A stretch of DNA of 60,474 nucleotides from UBA3537 sp045561735 (lineage in GTDB: Bacteria; Bacteroidota; Bacteroidia; Flavobacteriales; Flavobacteriaceae): positions 1 through 60,474 of the forward strand of contig JBJKXC010000001.1 of NCBI GenBank assembly GCA_045561735.1, given 5' to 3'. Shown one piece after another: positions 43,059 to 52,201 of the stretch. The notes beneath the pieces are model-generated. The model was given only the letters and a program-made list of their open reading frames with translations. It was not told where the DNA came from and made no database searches. The stretch's first letter is position 1, and every line of letters starts with the position of its first letter. The translations under genes and the position numbers were made by a program.

Positions 43059-44342
43059 TTGCCTAAAAACGCATGCGTAACAGATGTCGAACAGCTAATT
43101 TCTAAAAAATTAAAAAAAGAACTTTTGAGTAAGAAAATTACAATCATAGGAATTAATTACTACCCCGAAGACAGCGCAATAGGGCTTTACACCACACAAA
43201 AGGCCGAACATCTTGCCAATAATGGCTATGATGTTACGGTTATTACAGGGTTTCCCTACTACCCCCAATGGGAGATTCCAAAAGAGTATAAATCAAAACC
43301 GTATTTATTGAAGGAAACGATAAATGGCGTTAATGTCTTTCGAAGCAGACAATATGTCCCAGCTAAACCAACATTTTTTAAGCGCATTCTTCATTTGAGT
43401 AGTTTTACTTTTGGTAACTTTTTTAATCTTTTTAGAATATCAAAACCAGATTTAGTTATTTCAATTGTCCCCTTCACAACTTCGATTTTATTGGGTTGGT
43501 TTTTGAAACTAAGCCACAAATCAACATTGTGGGTACATATACAAGACTTTGAGCTTGATGCGGCAAGTCAAACGGGCTTAGGGGCCTCCTCAACCACAAC
43601 ATTCTTCAAAATTCTTTTTAAAGCCGAAAAAATATTGCTAAGCAGGGCTAGCCTTATCAGTACGATAAGCAACAGTATGATGAGAACACTACATCAAAAG
43701 TCTTGTAGTGAAACCTACTTTTTACCCAACTGGATTGATGAAAATAAAATAAACCCCAAAACATCTAAGCAGCATCAACTTTTAGGCACAAAAAAGATCA
43801 AAATACTATACTCAGGTAATATAGGCGAAAAGCAGGATTGGGATATTTTTATGGCCTTTTGCAGAGACATAGATGCTTCAAAAAATCAAATAATAGCTGT
43901 TGGAGATGGTGCAAAAAAAGATTGGTTGACAGAAGAAATAAGCGCCTTAGACCATGTGGCTTATCACTCGCCAGTACCCTATGAAGAATTATCCGATTTA
44001 TTATGTAGTGCAGACCTTCATATATTATTTCAAAAAACAGATGTTTTAGATACGGTAATGCCCTCAAAAATATTAGGTATGATGGCCAGCGGCATACCAT
44101 CGCTAGTGATAGGTAATAAGGATTCTGAAATAAAGAAAATTTTGGAGACTTCTAACGGAGGCCTGTTTTTTAGTAACTATTCTAGTGAAGTAGTTTATGA
44201 TGTGAAAAAATTAATCGAAAGCACTTCAAGGTATGAGAAAATGGGTAAAGACGCCAGAGAATATGTTCTTTCAAATTTTTCAAAAGAAAAAATATTAAAT
44301 AAAATGACAAAAAAAGTAAGTGATTTATTATGCCACAACTAA
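43059..44342 (+). CDS. WcaI-like glycosyltransferase family 4
   Basis: The product (427 residues from the TTG at 43059) matches the WcaI group of GT4 enzymes known from colanic-acid loci. It contains KITIIGINYYPEDSAIGLYT, VTVITGFPYYPQWEIP, LVISIVPFTTSILLGWFLK, VHIQDFELDAA and the C-terminal ILYSGNIGEKQDW with PSKILGMMASGIPSL. Typical members start at K-K-I-T-I-I-G. A second TTG at 43125 (giving MSKKITIIG...) after an A-rich AAAAAAAGAAC stretch therefore looks the better start, and 405 residues would remain. It acts in the cytoplasm on the lipid-linked glycan. Confidence 0.85.
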   Translation: MPKNACVTDVEQLISKKLKKELLSKKITIIGINYYPEDSAIGLYTTQKAEHLANNGYDVTVITGFPYYPQWEIPKEYKSKPYLLKETINGVNVFRSRQYVPAKPTFFKRILHLSSFTFGNFFNLFRISKPDLVISIVPFTTSILLGWFLKLSHKSTLWVHIQDFELDAASQTGLGASSTTTFFKILFKAEKILLSRASLISTISNSMMRTLHQKSCSETYFLPNWIDENKINPKTSKQHQLLGTKKIKILYSGNIGEKQDWDIFMAFCRDIDASKNQIIAVGDGAKKDWLTEEISALDHVAYHSPVPYEELSDLLCSADLHILFQKTDVLDTVMPSKILGMMASGIPSLVIGNKDSEIKKILETSNGGLFFSNYSSEVVYDVKKLIESTSRYEKMGKDAREYVLSNFSKEKILNKMTKKVSDLLCHN

Positions 44343-44403
44343 TTTCATTCATTACTGCTGTAAACCAAACAATCTAATTATCTTTGATAAGATATTTATT
44401 GTA

Positions 44404-45393
44404 ATGTTAAAAACCACTCTCATAACTGGTGCTGCAGGCTTTTTAGGATCACATCTATGCGATCGTTTTATTGCTGAGGGTTTTCGTGTTATTGGGATGG
44501 ACAACTACATTACAGGTGATATAGATAATATTCAGCACCTTTTAAACCACCCGAATTTTGAATTTATAGAACACGATGTGACGAATCACATAACAATATC
44601 CCAATCGGTTGATTACATCTTACACTTTGCTTCTCCAGCCAGTCCGATTGATTATTTAAAAATTCCCATACAAACATTAAAAGTTAGCTCCATAGGAACC
44701 CACAATTTATTAGGTTTAGCTAAAGCAAAAAATGCGCGTATTTTGATTGCCTCAACTTCCGAAGTCTATGGGAACCCCCTTCAACACCCCCAAAAAGAAG
44801 ACTATTTTGGGAATGTGAGTATTATTGGCCCACGCGGGGTGTATGATGAAGCCAAGCGATTTCAGGAGGCCCTTACCATGGCGTACCACCGATTTCACGG
44901 CCTTCAAACTCGGATCGCTAGAATATTTAACACCTATGGGCCGCGAATGCGCTTGAACGACGGCCGTGTTGTCCCCGCTTTTATGGGGCAAGTTTTAAGA
45001 GGTGAAGACTTGACTGTTTTTGGGGACGGAAATCAAACTCGTTCGTTTTGTTATGTGGACGATTTAACAGAAGGTATTTATCGCCTGCTCTTTAGTAACC
45101 ACGCCTTACCTGTTAATCTTGGGAACCCAGACGAGGTTACTATCAATACTTTTGCAAAGGAAATTATAGCACTAAGCGGTAGCGCCCACAAGATTAAATA
45201 CCAGACCCTGCCTGAGGGTGACCCGTTAAAGCGCCAGCCTGATATAAGTTTGGCAAAAAAAATCTTAAATTGGAGTCCATTGACTCAAAGAAGCGATGGT
45301 ATGTATAAAACATTTAATCATTTTAAAGGCGTCTCAAAAAGTAAATTATCTAAAGTTGACCATAAAGACTTTAAAAAACACATTAAATTATAA
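44404..45393 (+). CDS. UDP-glucuronate decarboxylase-like SDR enzyme
   Basis: The 329-residue short-chain dehydrogenase has the NAD-binding motif LITGAAGFLGSHLCDRF and the UXS-type block ASTSEVYGNPLQHPQKEDYF, then PRGVYDEAKRFQEALTMAYH with catalytic Tyr and Lys in YDEAK, and ARIFNTYGPRM. This pattern is that of UDP-xylose synthase, which converts UDP-glucuronate to UDP-xylose. It suggests that xylose or a pentose is in the polymer. Related epimerases cannot be fully excluded. The ATG at 44404 starts at the Rossmann strand, and longer frames upstream add residues with no family match. Confidence 0.88.
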   Translation: MLKTTLITGAAGFLGSHLCDRFIAEGFRVIGMDNYITGDIDNIQHLLNHPNFEFIEHDVTNHITISQSVDYILHFASPASPIDYLKIPIQTLKVSSIGTHNLLGLAKAKNARILIASTSEVYGNPLQHPQKEDYFGNVSIIGPRGVYDEAKRFQEALTMAYHRFHGLQTRIARIFNTYGPRMRLNDGRVVPAFMGQVLRGEDLTVFGDGNQTRSFCYVDDLTEGIYRLLFSNHALPVNLGNPDEVTINTFAKEIIALSGSAHKIKYQTLPEGDPLKRQPDISLAKKILNWSPLTQRSDGMYKTFNHFKGVSKSKLSKVDHKDFKKHIKL

Positions 45394-46749
45394 GTGAGCA
45401 ATTTTAGACAAGGCCGTTATTCTTGGTTGATTAAACCTATTTCTTGCGCTGTGGACCTCAGCGTCATTCAAATAATTTCACTGTTTTATTTGCCCCAAGC
45501 GCTAAGATTAAAGTTTGTTCTAATAATTTCCCTTGGCTGGGTTGTAACAGCCTTGATTTCAAAATTTTACGAAGTATATCGCCACTCAAGTGTTGTAAGA
45601 GTGTTTAATCTATTGGTCCGACAGGGGTTGTTTTTTTCTTTATTTATGTTTGCTTATGCGGGGATTTTTCCCAGCCTTGAAATCGACCCAAAACAAACAC
45701 TTAAACACCTCATTAGTTGTTTGTTTTTCATTGCGATTTTCAAGTACATCTTATTTTTCTTACTCAAAAGATATCGTGCCTATTTTAAAGGTAACATCCG
45801 TAGAACAATTATTTTGGGGGTTAATAAACAAGCGAAAGCTGTTGCAAAATTTTTCAATGACACCCCTGAAGCAGGCTTTATAAATACCAAGCTTGTTCCT
45901 TTTAAAAACTCAACATCACAGGAACTAAATGCCCTTTTTGAATATATTAAGCAGAACAAAGTAGACGAGATTTATTGTTCCCTTTCAGAGGTTGGTTCAG
46001 CTGAAGTAAAGGCAATTACAAAATTTGCGGATAATAATTTGAAAATTGTCAAATTCATCCCTGAACAAAACACAATTTTAAACAAAGAGCTTAAGCGTGA
46101 TTTCTATGGATTGGTTCCAGTTTTAGAGTTTAGGTCTATACCTTTAGACGACTCTTTTAACTTGGCCCTGAAGCGTGTTTTCGATGTTGTGTTCTCAATG
46201 CTTGTTATTGTTTTTATTATGTCTTGGCTTACACCTATTTTAGCCATGCTTATTAAGCTTGAATCTTCCGGGCCGGTTTTTTTTAAACAAAAAAGAAATG
46301 GTTATAACTACAAATCATTTAATTGTTTCAAATTCAGATCGATGGTTATTAATAAAGAAGCAGATTTAATTCAAGTTAGAAAGGCTGATGATCGGGTCAC
46401 AGGCGTTGGAAAATTTATGCGCCAAACCAGCATTGATGAGCTCCCTCAATTTTTTAATGTTTTGATTGGAGACATGTCGGTGGTTGGACCACGGCCTCAC
46501 ATGCTATCCCATACTGAGATGTATGCCAACAAGGTAGATAAATTTATGGTACGACACTTTGTAAAGCCCGGTATTACAGGGCTGGCTCAAGTAAGCGGCT
46601 TTAGAGGGGAAGTGGAATCTGATTCTGATATTATTGGCCGTGTCAAGTTTGATATTTATTATGTTGAAAATTGGTCTGTATTGTTAGATGTTAAAATTAT
46701 AATTAAAACCACCTTAAAAGCAATTAAAGGAGATGAAAAAGCGTATTAA
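45394..46749 (+). CDS. WcaJ-like polyprenyl glycosylphosphotransferase
   Basis: The 451-residue protein starts at a GTG immediately after the TAA of the previous gene. Four N-terminal membrane helices and a Rossmann-like soluble domain (TIILGVNKQAKAVAKFF, residues about 125-230) precede a fifth helix. The bacterial sugar transferase domain follows: KRVFDVVFSMLVIVF, GPVFFKQKRNGYNYKSFNCF with KFRSM, RQTSIDELPQFFNVLIGDMS and VVGPRPH. It would place the first sugar phosphate on undecaprenyl phosphate and so start repeat synthesis. It closes the polysaccharide locus, and purD begins three bases later. Confidence 0.93.
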   Translation: MSNFRQGRYSWLIKPISCAVDLSVIQIISLFYLPQALRLKFVLIISLGWVVTALISKFYEVYRHSSVVRVFNLLVRQGLFFSLFMFAYAGIFPSLEIDPKQTLKHLISCLFFIAIFKYILFFLLKRYRAYFKGNIRRTIILGVNKQAKAVAKFFNDTPEAGFINTKLVPFKNSTSQELNALFEYIKQNKVDEIYCSLSEVGSAEVKAITKFADNNLKIVKFIPEQNTILNKELKRDFYGLVPVLEFRSIPLDDSFNLALKRVFDVVFSMLVIVFIMSWLTPILAMLIKLESSGPVFFKQKRNGYNYKSFNCFKFRSMVINKEADLIQVRKADDRVTGVGKFMRQTSIDELPQFFNVLIGDMSVVGPRPHMLSHTEMYANKVDKFMVRHFVKPGITGLAQVSGFRGEVESDSDIIGRVKFDIYYVENWSVLLDVKIIIKTTLKAIKGDEKAY

Positions 46750-46752
46750 TTT

Positions 46753-48024
46753 ATGAATGTATTAGTTTTAGGGTCTGGTGGGCGAGAGCATACATTTGCA
46801 TGGGTAATTGCAAAAAGTCCACTTTGTGATAGCTTATTTGTTGCCCCAGGTAATTCGGGCACAGCTGGGATTGCCACAAATTTAGAAATTGGGGTTAACG
46901 ATTTCCAAAGCATCAAGAAAGCAGTGTTAAAGCACGACATTCAAATGGTGATTGTCGGCCCTGAAGACCCTTTGGTTAGAGGTATTCACGATTTTTTTTT
47001 AAACGACCCGGCGCTAAAATATACAGCAGTTATTGGCCCTCAGAAAGCTGCGGCTCAGCTCGAGGGGAGCAAAGAGTTTGCCAAAGAATTTTTGCTCAGA
47101 CACCAAATTCCAACGGCAGCCTACCAAAGTTTTACAGCCCATGAAATTGAGAAAGGATATGCCTTTTTAGAAACGCTTTCGCCTCCTTACGTACTAAAAG
47201 CGGATGGCCTCGCGGCTGGGAAGGGCGTGCTTATAATAAAAGATCTTAATGAAGCCAAAACAGAATTAAAACAGATGCTCTTGGATTCAAAATTTGGCGC
47301 AGCAAGCGCGAAGGTGGTGATTGAAGAATTTTTAGACGGGATTGAACTCAGTTGTTTTGTTTTAACTGATGGGGAAAATTATAAAATACTCCCAACGGCC
47401 AAAGACTATAAGCGCATTGGAGAGGGCGATACAGGGCTAAATACAGGCGGAATGGGTGCGATATCACCAGTCCCTTTTGCTAATGAGGCCCTCATGGCAA
47501 AAATTGATGCGCGCATCGTTGCGCCCACAATTGAAGGTCTTAAAATAGACCAATTACCTTACAAAGGATTTGTATTTATTGGTTTAATTGTGGTAAATAA
47601 TGACCCCATGGTCATAGAGTACAACGTTCGTATGGGGGATCCAGAAACCGAGGCTGTTCTTCCACGCGTCAATACAGATTTGATGGAAATATTTGTCGCC
47701 ATCAAAGATAAAACCTTAAATCAAATAGACATTGAAATAAGCCCTGATACTGCGACCACTGTTGTCCTTGTCTCTGGAGGCTATCCAGGGCCTTATGAAA
47801 AAGGGCATCCAATTAAAGGACTTGAGTCTGTTGAGAATGCATTGGTGTTTCATGCGGGGGCTAAGAATGATGGCGATAAGATTGTGACATCAGGAGGCCG
47901 TGTCGTGGCAGTTACCGCTTTTGGCAATGACTACAAGGCGGCACTTTCAAAGTCGTATCAAGCTATTTCAAAAATCACTTTTCAAGGCATGAACTATAGA
48001 AGAGACTTGGGGTTTGATCTATAA
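46753..48024 (+). CDS. purD: Phosphoribosylamine--glycine ligase
   Basis: This 423-residue ATP-grasp enzyme catalyses the second step of purine synthesis, joining glycine to phosphoribosylamine. The N-terminal LVLGSGGREHTFAWVIAKS and VAPGNSGTAG are diagnostic. The ATP-grasp region has YVLKADGLAAGKGVLI, TGGMGAISPVP and EYNVRMGDPETEAVLPR. The C-terminal VVLVSGGYPGPYEKG is present. Its length is normal. It follows the sugar-transferase stop by three bases, although the function is unrelated. The end overlaps the convergent DUF6341 gene by six bases. Confidence 0.96.
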   Translation: MNVLVLGSGGREHTFAWVIAKSPLCDSLFVAPGNSGTAGIATNLEIGVNDFQSIKKAVLKHDIQMVIVGPEDPLVRGIHDFFLNDPALKYTAVIGPQKAAAQLEGSKEFAKEFLLRHQIPTAAYQSFTAHEIEKGYAFLETLSPPYVLKADGLAAGKGVLIIKDLNEAKTELKQMLLDSKFGAASAKVVIEEFLDGIELSCFVLTDGENYKILPTAKDYKRIGEGDTGLNTGGMGAISPVPFANEALMAKIDARIVAPTIEGLKIDQLPYKGFVFIGLIVVNNDPMVIEYNVRMGDPETEAVLPRVNTDLMEIFVAIKDKTLNQIDIEISPDTATTVVLVSGGYPGPYEKGHPIKGLESVENALVFHAGAKNDGDKIVTSGGRVVAVTAFGNDYKAALSKSYQAISKITFQGMNYRRDLGFDL

Positions 48025-48246
48025 ATAAGAATGGGAGCTGATGCTCTTGTCTTCCTCGCCATTGTCACTAAAAGTTTTAAGCTGCAGCATCCAGTAGGTA
48101 AAACAAACGACAAGGATGGCTAAAAAGACCCAGGTTACAAAGTTTGCAATCCACCAGTTTTCTAGCTCAGTTTCTCTGAGGACATTAAAGGGAACAAACA
48201 AAACGGATTCAAATAAATCTTGAATTGCATTAAAAAAATCTTTCAT
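48019..48246 (-). CDS. DUF6341-like small membrane protein
   Basis: This 75-residue protein has an N-terminal helix (MKDFFNAIQDLFESVLFVPF), a single membrane segment (WIANFVTWVFLAILVVCFTYW) and an acidic tail ending HSYL. I recall this pattern, including the LRxxELENWWxAN segment and the EEDxxxxSHS(Y/F)L end, from a small Flavobacteriaceae family called DUF6341, usually beside purD and a DUF6427 gene as here. Its function is unknown. Confidence 0.75.
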   Translation of the reverse strand: MKDFFNAIQDLFESVLFVPFNVLRETELENWWIANFVTWVFLAILVVCFTYWMLQLKTFSDNGEEDKSISSHSYL

Positions 48247-48321
48247 AGATTAAAATTTGTCAAAAGCACTGTTGTAAAGAATAGACTTATATTTACTTTG
48301 CAAATATAACCAACTCTAGAA

Positions 48322-49269
48322 ATGATTACAAGAAATTTTAGAATATCTAAGCCATATCACTATATTCTGATTTTTGTTGGCTTGATTGGTATTTATCTTT
48401 ATCAGCGGCTAAAAGATCACAGCGGCATTCAATTGGTTGATTTTGTCATCGAGAGCGCAGCTTTTTTGTTTTTTTTAGCCTCCATGTTTTTGGTTGTTTT
48501 CATTATAACAAAGAATAAACTCACTCAAAAAAATAGCTTTGCAGCACTTTATTTTTTCATTTTCATCTCCTTAATGCCTCAAACCTTGGCGGATCATAAA
48601 ATTATTATAGCCAATGGATTTATACTACTCAGTTACAGAAGAATATTCAGCCTCGAAACCAAACTAAACATGAAAAAAAAATATTTTGATGCTGCGCTTT
48701 GGCTGAGCATTGCTACCCTTTTTTACGTGTGGTCTGTTCTCTATTTCATTCCATTATTGGTAACAATTATTTTAAGGCCCAATGACTGGGTGAAACATTT
48801 GCTGGTACTTGTTTTTGGGGCTGGATCTGCCGGACTTTTAGTCTATTTATTCGTGAGTGTTTTTGGCACCCCCTCTTCGTTTTTAATGTTTTACCCACCA
48901 AAGGTCAACCTTGGCCTTTTCTCCCACACACCAGAAGTGATTAAAGTTTCCCTCGCAATTATATCCGTGATGACTATAGGGTCTGTCCTTAGCTTATTTT
49001 CCCCATTGATTCTTAAAAACAGGAAAAGCAGAAACAATTTTATTGTTTTATTTTTAATGCTATTTACAGGGCTCAGTATATCCCTTTTAGCAGTCAACAT
49101 GTTTGTAGAAAATATGCTTTTTGTATTTTTCCCCTTGGCAGTTATCATGGCAAATTTCACACAGTACCAAAGACGTTCTTGGTTGTCCGATTTATTTTTG
49201 ACAGTCCTCCTTTTTTTAGTATTGCTAAACTTAGGTCTTAATATTGAAAATCAGATATCGCTTTACTGA
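48322..49269 (+). CDS. DUF6427-like multi-pass membrane protein
   Basis: The 315-residue protein is strongly hydrophobic, with about eight membrane segments and short loops. The position next to purD and the DUF6341-like gene, and segments such as SAAFLFFLASMFLVVFIITK and LADHKIIIANGFILLSYRRI, fit the DUF6427 family of Flavobacteriaceae. No catalytic motif is seen, and the function is unknown. It is divergent from the DUF6341-like gene with 75 bases between, so both promoters must lie there. Confidence 0.72.
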   Translation: MITRNFRISKPYHYILIFVGLIGIYLYQRLKDHSGIQLVDFVIESAAFLFFLASMFLVVFIITKNKLTQKNSFAALYFFIFISLMPQTLADHKIIIANGFILLSYRRIFSLETKLNMKKKYFDAALWLSIATLFYVWSVLYFIPLLVTIILRPNDWVKHLLVLVFGAGSAGLLVYLFVSVFGTPSSFLMFYPPKVNLGLFSHTPEVIKVSLAIISVMTIGSVLSLFSPLILKNRKSRNNFIVLFLMLFTGLSISLLAVNMFVENMLFVFFPLAVIMANFTQYQRRSWLSDLFLTVLLFLVLLNLGLNIENQISLY

Positions 49270-49279
49270 AGAATTGCAT

Positions 49280-49287
49280 TATATTTG
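49280..49287 (+). promoter_or_regulatory. -7 element for the DUF4254 gene
   Basis: TATATTTG matches TAnnTTTG and lies 15 bases before the ATG at 49303. No clear -33 box is present. Confidence 0.4.
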
Positions 49288-49302
49288 CATTAAAATAATA
49301 TT

Positions 49303-49911
49303 ATGTTTACTGAAAAAGCAAACAAAATTTTTCAAGACGCCATTTCTACATACAAAGTATTGGACGATGTTGCGCAGCCTTTTGTAAATAAATATGATAA
49401 AAACGCAGATCTAATTTCTCATTTGCTTTTCAGAAAATGTTGGATTGACACTGTTCAATGGGCCTATGAGGACATTATCCGCGACCCTAATATTGACCCA
49501 GTCGCGGCCTTAAAACTCAAGCGCAAAATTGACGCCTCCAATCAGGACAGAACCGATACAGTCGAGTACATAGACAGTTATTTTCTAAATCTTTATAAAG
49601 AAGTGACCCCAAAAGCAAATGCCAGCATTAATTCTGAAAGTCCTGCTTGGGCAATTGACCGCCTTTCAATTTTAGCGTTAAAAATTTATCACATGCACTT
49701 GGAGACGGTAAGAGAGGACGCCACAACGGTACATAAATCTACGTGCCAAAAGAAATTAGAAATATTACTTGATCAGCGAACAGATTTATCGACAGCGATT
49801 GACGCCCTTTTAAAAGATATTTCAATCGGGCATAAATACATGAAAGTTTACAAACAAATGAAAATGTATAACGACGATGAATTAAATCCCATCCTACGAG
49901 GGAATAAATAA
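49303..49911 (+). CDS. DUF4254 domain protein
   Basis: The 202-residue, largely helical soluble protein matches the DUF4254 family: LLFRKCWIDTVQWAYEDIIR, then DRTDTVEYID, and ESPAWAIDRLSILALKIYHM. The family occurs mainly in Bacteroidota next to a GT9 glycosyltransferase, as here, where the next gene starts nine bases on. A role in cell-surface glycan assembly is suggested only by that pairing. No catalytic motif can be named. Confidence 0.8.
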   Translation: MFTEKANKIFQDAISTYKVLDDVAQPFVNKYDKNADLISHLLFRKCWIDTVQWAYEDIIRDPNIDPVAALKLKRKIDASNQDRTDTVEYIDSYFLNLYKEVTPKANASINSESPAWAIDRLSILALKIYHMHLETVREDATTVHKSTCQKKLEILLDQRTDLSTAIDALLKDISIGHKYMKVYKQMKMYNDDELNPILRGNK

Positions 49912-49920
49912 CACAACCTC

Positions 49921-50940
49921 TTGTCAAATCCTTTGAAACACATATTGCTTATAAGGTTTTCATCTTTGGGGGATGTGGCCATGACCGTTCCTGTTGTTAC
50001 CGCCTTTTCACAAGCTAATCCCCACTACAAGGTTTCGGTTCTGACAAAGAAACAATTTACACCCCTTTTTCACCACCTACCCGAAGTTTCAGTTATAGGG
50101 GTTGATTTTAAAACCGATTATAAAGGGCTTTACGGCCTTTTTAAACTTGCCAAAAAGATTAAAGATTTAAGGGTGGATTTCGTCGCAGATATGCACAATG
50201 TCCTAAGAACTAAAATTTTGAGATTTTTATTACCCAATGTTTCTTTCTCCACTCTTGACAAAGGACGTTCTGAGAAAAAACAACTCATAAAAGGGACTGT
50301 GTTTAAACCTCTCAAAACAGGTGTTGAGCGCTATGCGGATGTTTTTCGTGCTTTTGGGCTTGAGCTGTCTTTGAGCAAACCCCATTTCCCACAGCCTTTA
50401 CCGCTCCCAAAAGCATTAAAAACTCATTTGAAAGGATGCAAAAAACCTTATATTGGCATTGCTCCTTTCGCAGCCTATACCTCTAAGATGTATCCAATAC
50501 AGCAAATGAAAGAGGTTATTTCTACACTCTCAAACACTTACAGCGTTTTATTATTTGGAGGCGGGGCATATGAGACAAAAATTATTGAGGCTATTGTGTG
50601 CCAGTACCCCTGCGTGAAATCTGTCGCTGGCACCTATACGATGCAAGAGGAGTTGACACTTATGTCTCATTTAAAAGTCATGTTGGCAATGGATTCTGGC
50701 AACGCCCATATGGCTGCTATGATGGGAGTTAATGTGATTACATTATGGGGGGTCACACACCCCTATGCAGGCTTTGCACCCTTTAATCAGCCATCAGAAA
50801 ACTGTTTGCTATCTGACCGCCATAAATATCCCAAAATCCCAACCTCTATTTATGGAAATAGGCACCCAAAAAGCTACGAGAATGCAATGACTTCAATTCC
50901 AGTTGAGGAAGTTTTATCGGCGGTAAAAAAGGCGATTTAG
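49921..50940 (+). CDS. Glycosyltransferase family 9 (heptosyltransferase-like)
   Basis: The 339-residue GT-B protein begins LKHILLIRFSSLGDVAMTVP, the ADP-heptose transferase signature. It contains DFVADMHNVLRTKILRFLLP, IGIAPFAAYTSKMYPIQQMK and AMDSGNAHMAAMMGVNVITL with WGVTHPYAG. Family members add heptose or a related sugar to the lipid A core. The best start is the TTG at 49921, although a TTG at 49933 lies even closer to the conserved strand. It is paired with the DUF4254 gene and overlaps the convergent reductase gene by four bases. Confidence 0.88.
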   Translation: MSNPLKHILLIRFSSLGDVAMTVPVVTAFSQANPHYKVSVLTKKQFTPLFHHLPEVSVIGVDFKTDYKGLYGLFKLAKKIKDLRVDFVADMHNVLRTKILRFLLPNVSFSTLDKGRSEKKQLIKGTVFKPLKTGVERYADVFRAFGLELSLSKPHFPQPLPLPKALKTHLKGCKKPYIGIAPFAAYTSKMYPIQQMKEVISTLSNTYSVLLFGGGAYETKIIEAIVCQYPCVKSVAGTYTMQEELTLMSHLKVMLAMDSGNAHMAAMMGVNVITLWGVTHPYAGFAPFNQPSENCLLSDRHKYPKIPTSIYGNRHPKSYENAMTSIPVEEVLSAVKKAI

Positions 50941-51992
50941 ATGTCGTCGAAATCTATGTGAATTGTAGCGGATGTTGGAACAGCTTGACAACTCAACACC
51001 AGCCCATCTGCAACCTCACTATCTGTTAGAACACTGTTTTGTCGCATTACAGCAGCTCCTTTTGTGATTCTGCAGATACAACTGCTACAAACACCTCCTT
51101 GGCAGGAGTAAGGTACTTCCAAATCTTTTGCCAATGCCGCTTCCAGAATCGTGGTATCGTTGTCCATTGAGATCACCTCCTTTTCATCATCAAATAAAAT
51201 GGTTGCCTCAATTGTACCACTGCTATTTGCGATGGTTTCCGTCTTAACAGATTCAGAGGCAGTAAAAAGTTCAAATAAAATACTACTCTCAGGAACATTG
51301 TGACTTATTAAAACATCTTTTACGTTATGAATCATGCCCTCTGGCCCACAGAGATAGTAGATGGCCGGTTTTTGACTGTCAAGAACTGTATTGATTACAC
51401 TGCGTGTGTATGCCTTATCAATGCGGCCATATTCCGCTCCAGTTTCGTGGCTGTTACTAAAAACAAACTGTAATTCAAGACGGTCTTCGTAAGCCGACTG
51501 AAGTTCTAAAAGCGCTTGATAAAAAATGGTTTTTTCTGGAGATTTATTCCCATAAATTAGAACACATTTTTGATCTTTTGATTCTTCTAAAACTGCTCTC
51601 ACAATACTCATAATGGGAGTGATGCCGCTGCCTGCTGCAAAAGCGACAATTGTTTTTGACTGATCTCTTGTCGGATCGTATGTAAAACGTCCCTTGGGAG
51701 TAGCAACTCTAATAATATCCCCCTTTTTGAGCGTTTGGTTGGCAAAAGTTGAAAACAACCCTCTTTCAATTTCTTTTATTGTGACGGTCAAATCCCCGCT
51801 TTCAGGGCTTGCGCTAATCGAGTAGTCTCTGCGCACGGCATCTCCATCAATTTCAGCCTCTAGGGTTAGGTATTGCCCAGCAAAAAAAATATAAGCCTTT
51901 TTCAAGTCTTGTGTAACTTCAAAGCATAGGCTTACAGCTTGAGGTGTTTCTCTAGTGATGTTTTTTATTTCTAAGGAATTAAATGCCCCCAT
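50937..51992 (-). CDS. PaaE-like ferredoxin reductase with 2Fe-2S domain
   Basis: The 351-residue flavoprotein has an N-terminal FAD domain (RRDYSISASPESGDLTVTIK, RxYS motif), a NAD(P)H domain (VAFAAGSGITPIMSIVRAVL and YLCGPEGMI) and a C-terminal plant-type 2Fe-2S ferredoxin domain with cysteines in YSCQGGVCSSCICRI and LVLSCQA. This order is that of PaaE/PaaK and Hmp-like oxygenase reductases. No phenylacetate genes are nearby, and Bacteroidota often carry a lone copy annotated as ferredoxin-NADP reductase. Its electron acceptor is unknown. Confidence 0.9.
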   Translation of the reverse strand: MGAFNSLEIKNITRETPQAVSLCFEVTQDLKKAYIFFAGQYLTLEAEIDGDAVRRDYSISASPESGDLTVTIKEIERGLFSTFANQTLKKGDIIRVATPKGRFTYDPTRDQSKTIVAFAAGSGITPIMSIVRAVLEESKDQKCVLIYGNKSPEKTIFYQALLELQSAYEDRLELQFVFSNSHETGAEYGRIDKAYTRSVINTVLDSQKPAIYYLCGPEGMIHNVKDVLISHNVPESSILFELFTASESVKTETIANSSGTIEATILFDDEKEVISMDNDTTILEAALAKDLEVPYSCQGGVCSSCICRITKGAAVMRQNSVLTDSEVADGLVLSCQAVPTSATIHIDFDDI

Positions 51993-52006
51993 AGCCGTTG
52001 TTTAAG

Positions 52007-52014
52007 CAAAAATA
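52007..52014 (-). promoter_or_regulatory. Possible -7 element for the reductase gene
   Basis: On the minus strand this reads TATTTTTG (TAnnTTTG), 14 bases before the ATG at 51992. No -33 box was found. Confidence 0.3.
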
Positions 52015-52201
52015 ACAAAGATGCGCCTTATGGAGTTGTTAAGAGACCGCTAAATTTTTATATAACAATCGAATTCTTTAGTACTCAAAAAGCGGTAAAA
52101 TGGGTTAAAACATTAGATTTATTCAAAAAGATGAGTATTTTTACAAACTTTGCATACCATATGCATCGTTTTTAAGTTATACAATACAAATCAAATTACC
52201 A

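Noticed and set aside
42896..43078. About 60 open codons ending LFCLKTHA
   Set aside because: No start codon at the beginning, no family resemblance, and it runs into the next gene, so I did not call a gene.
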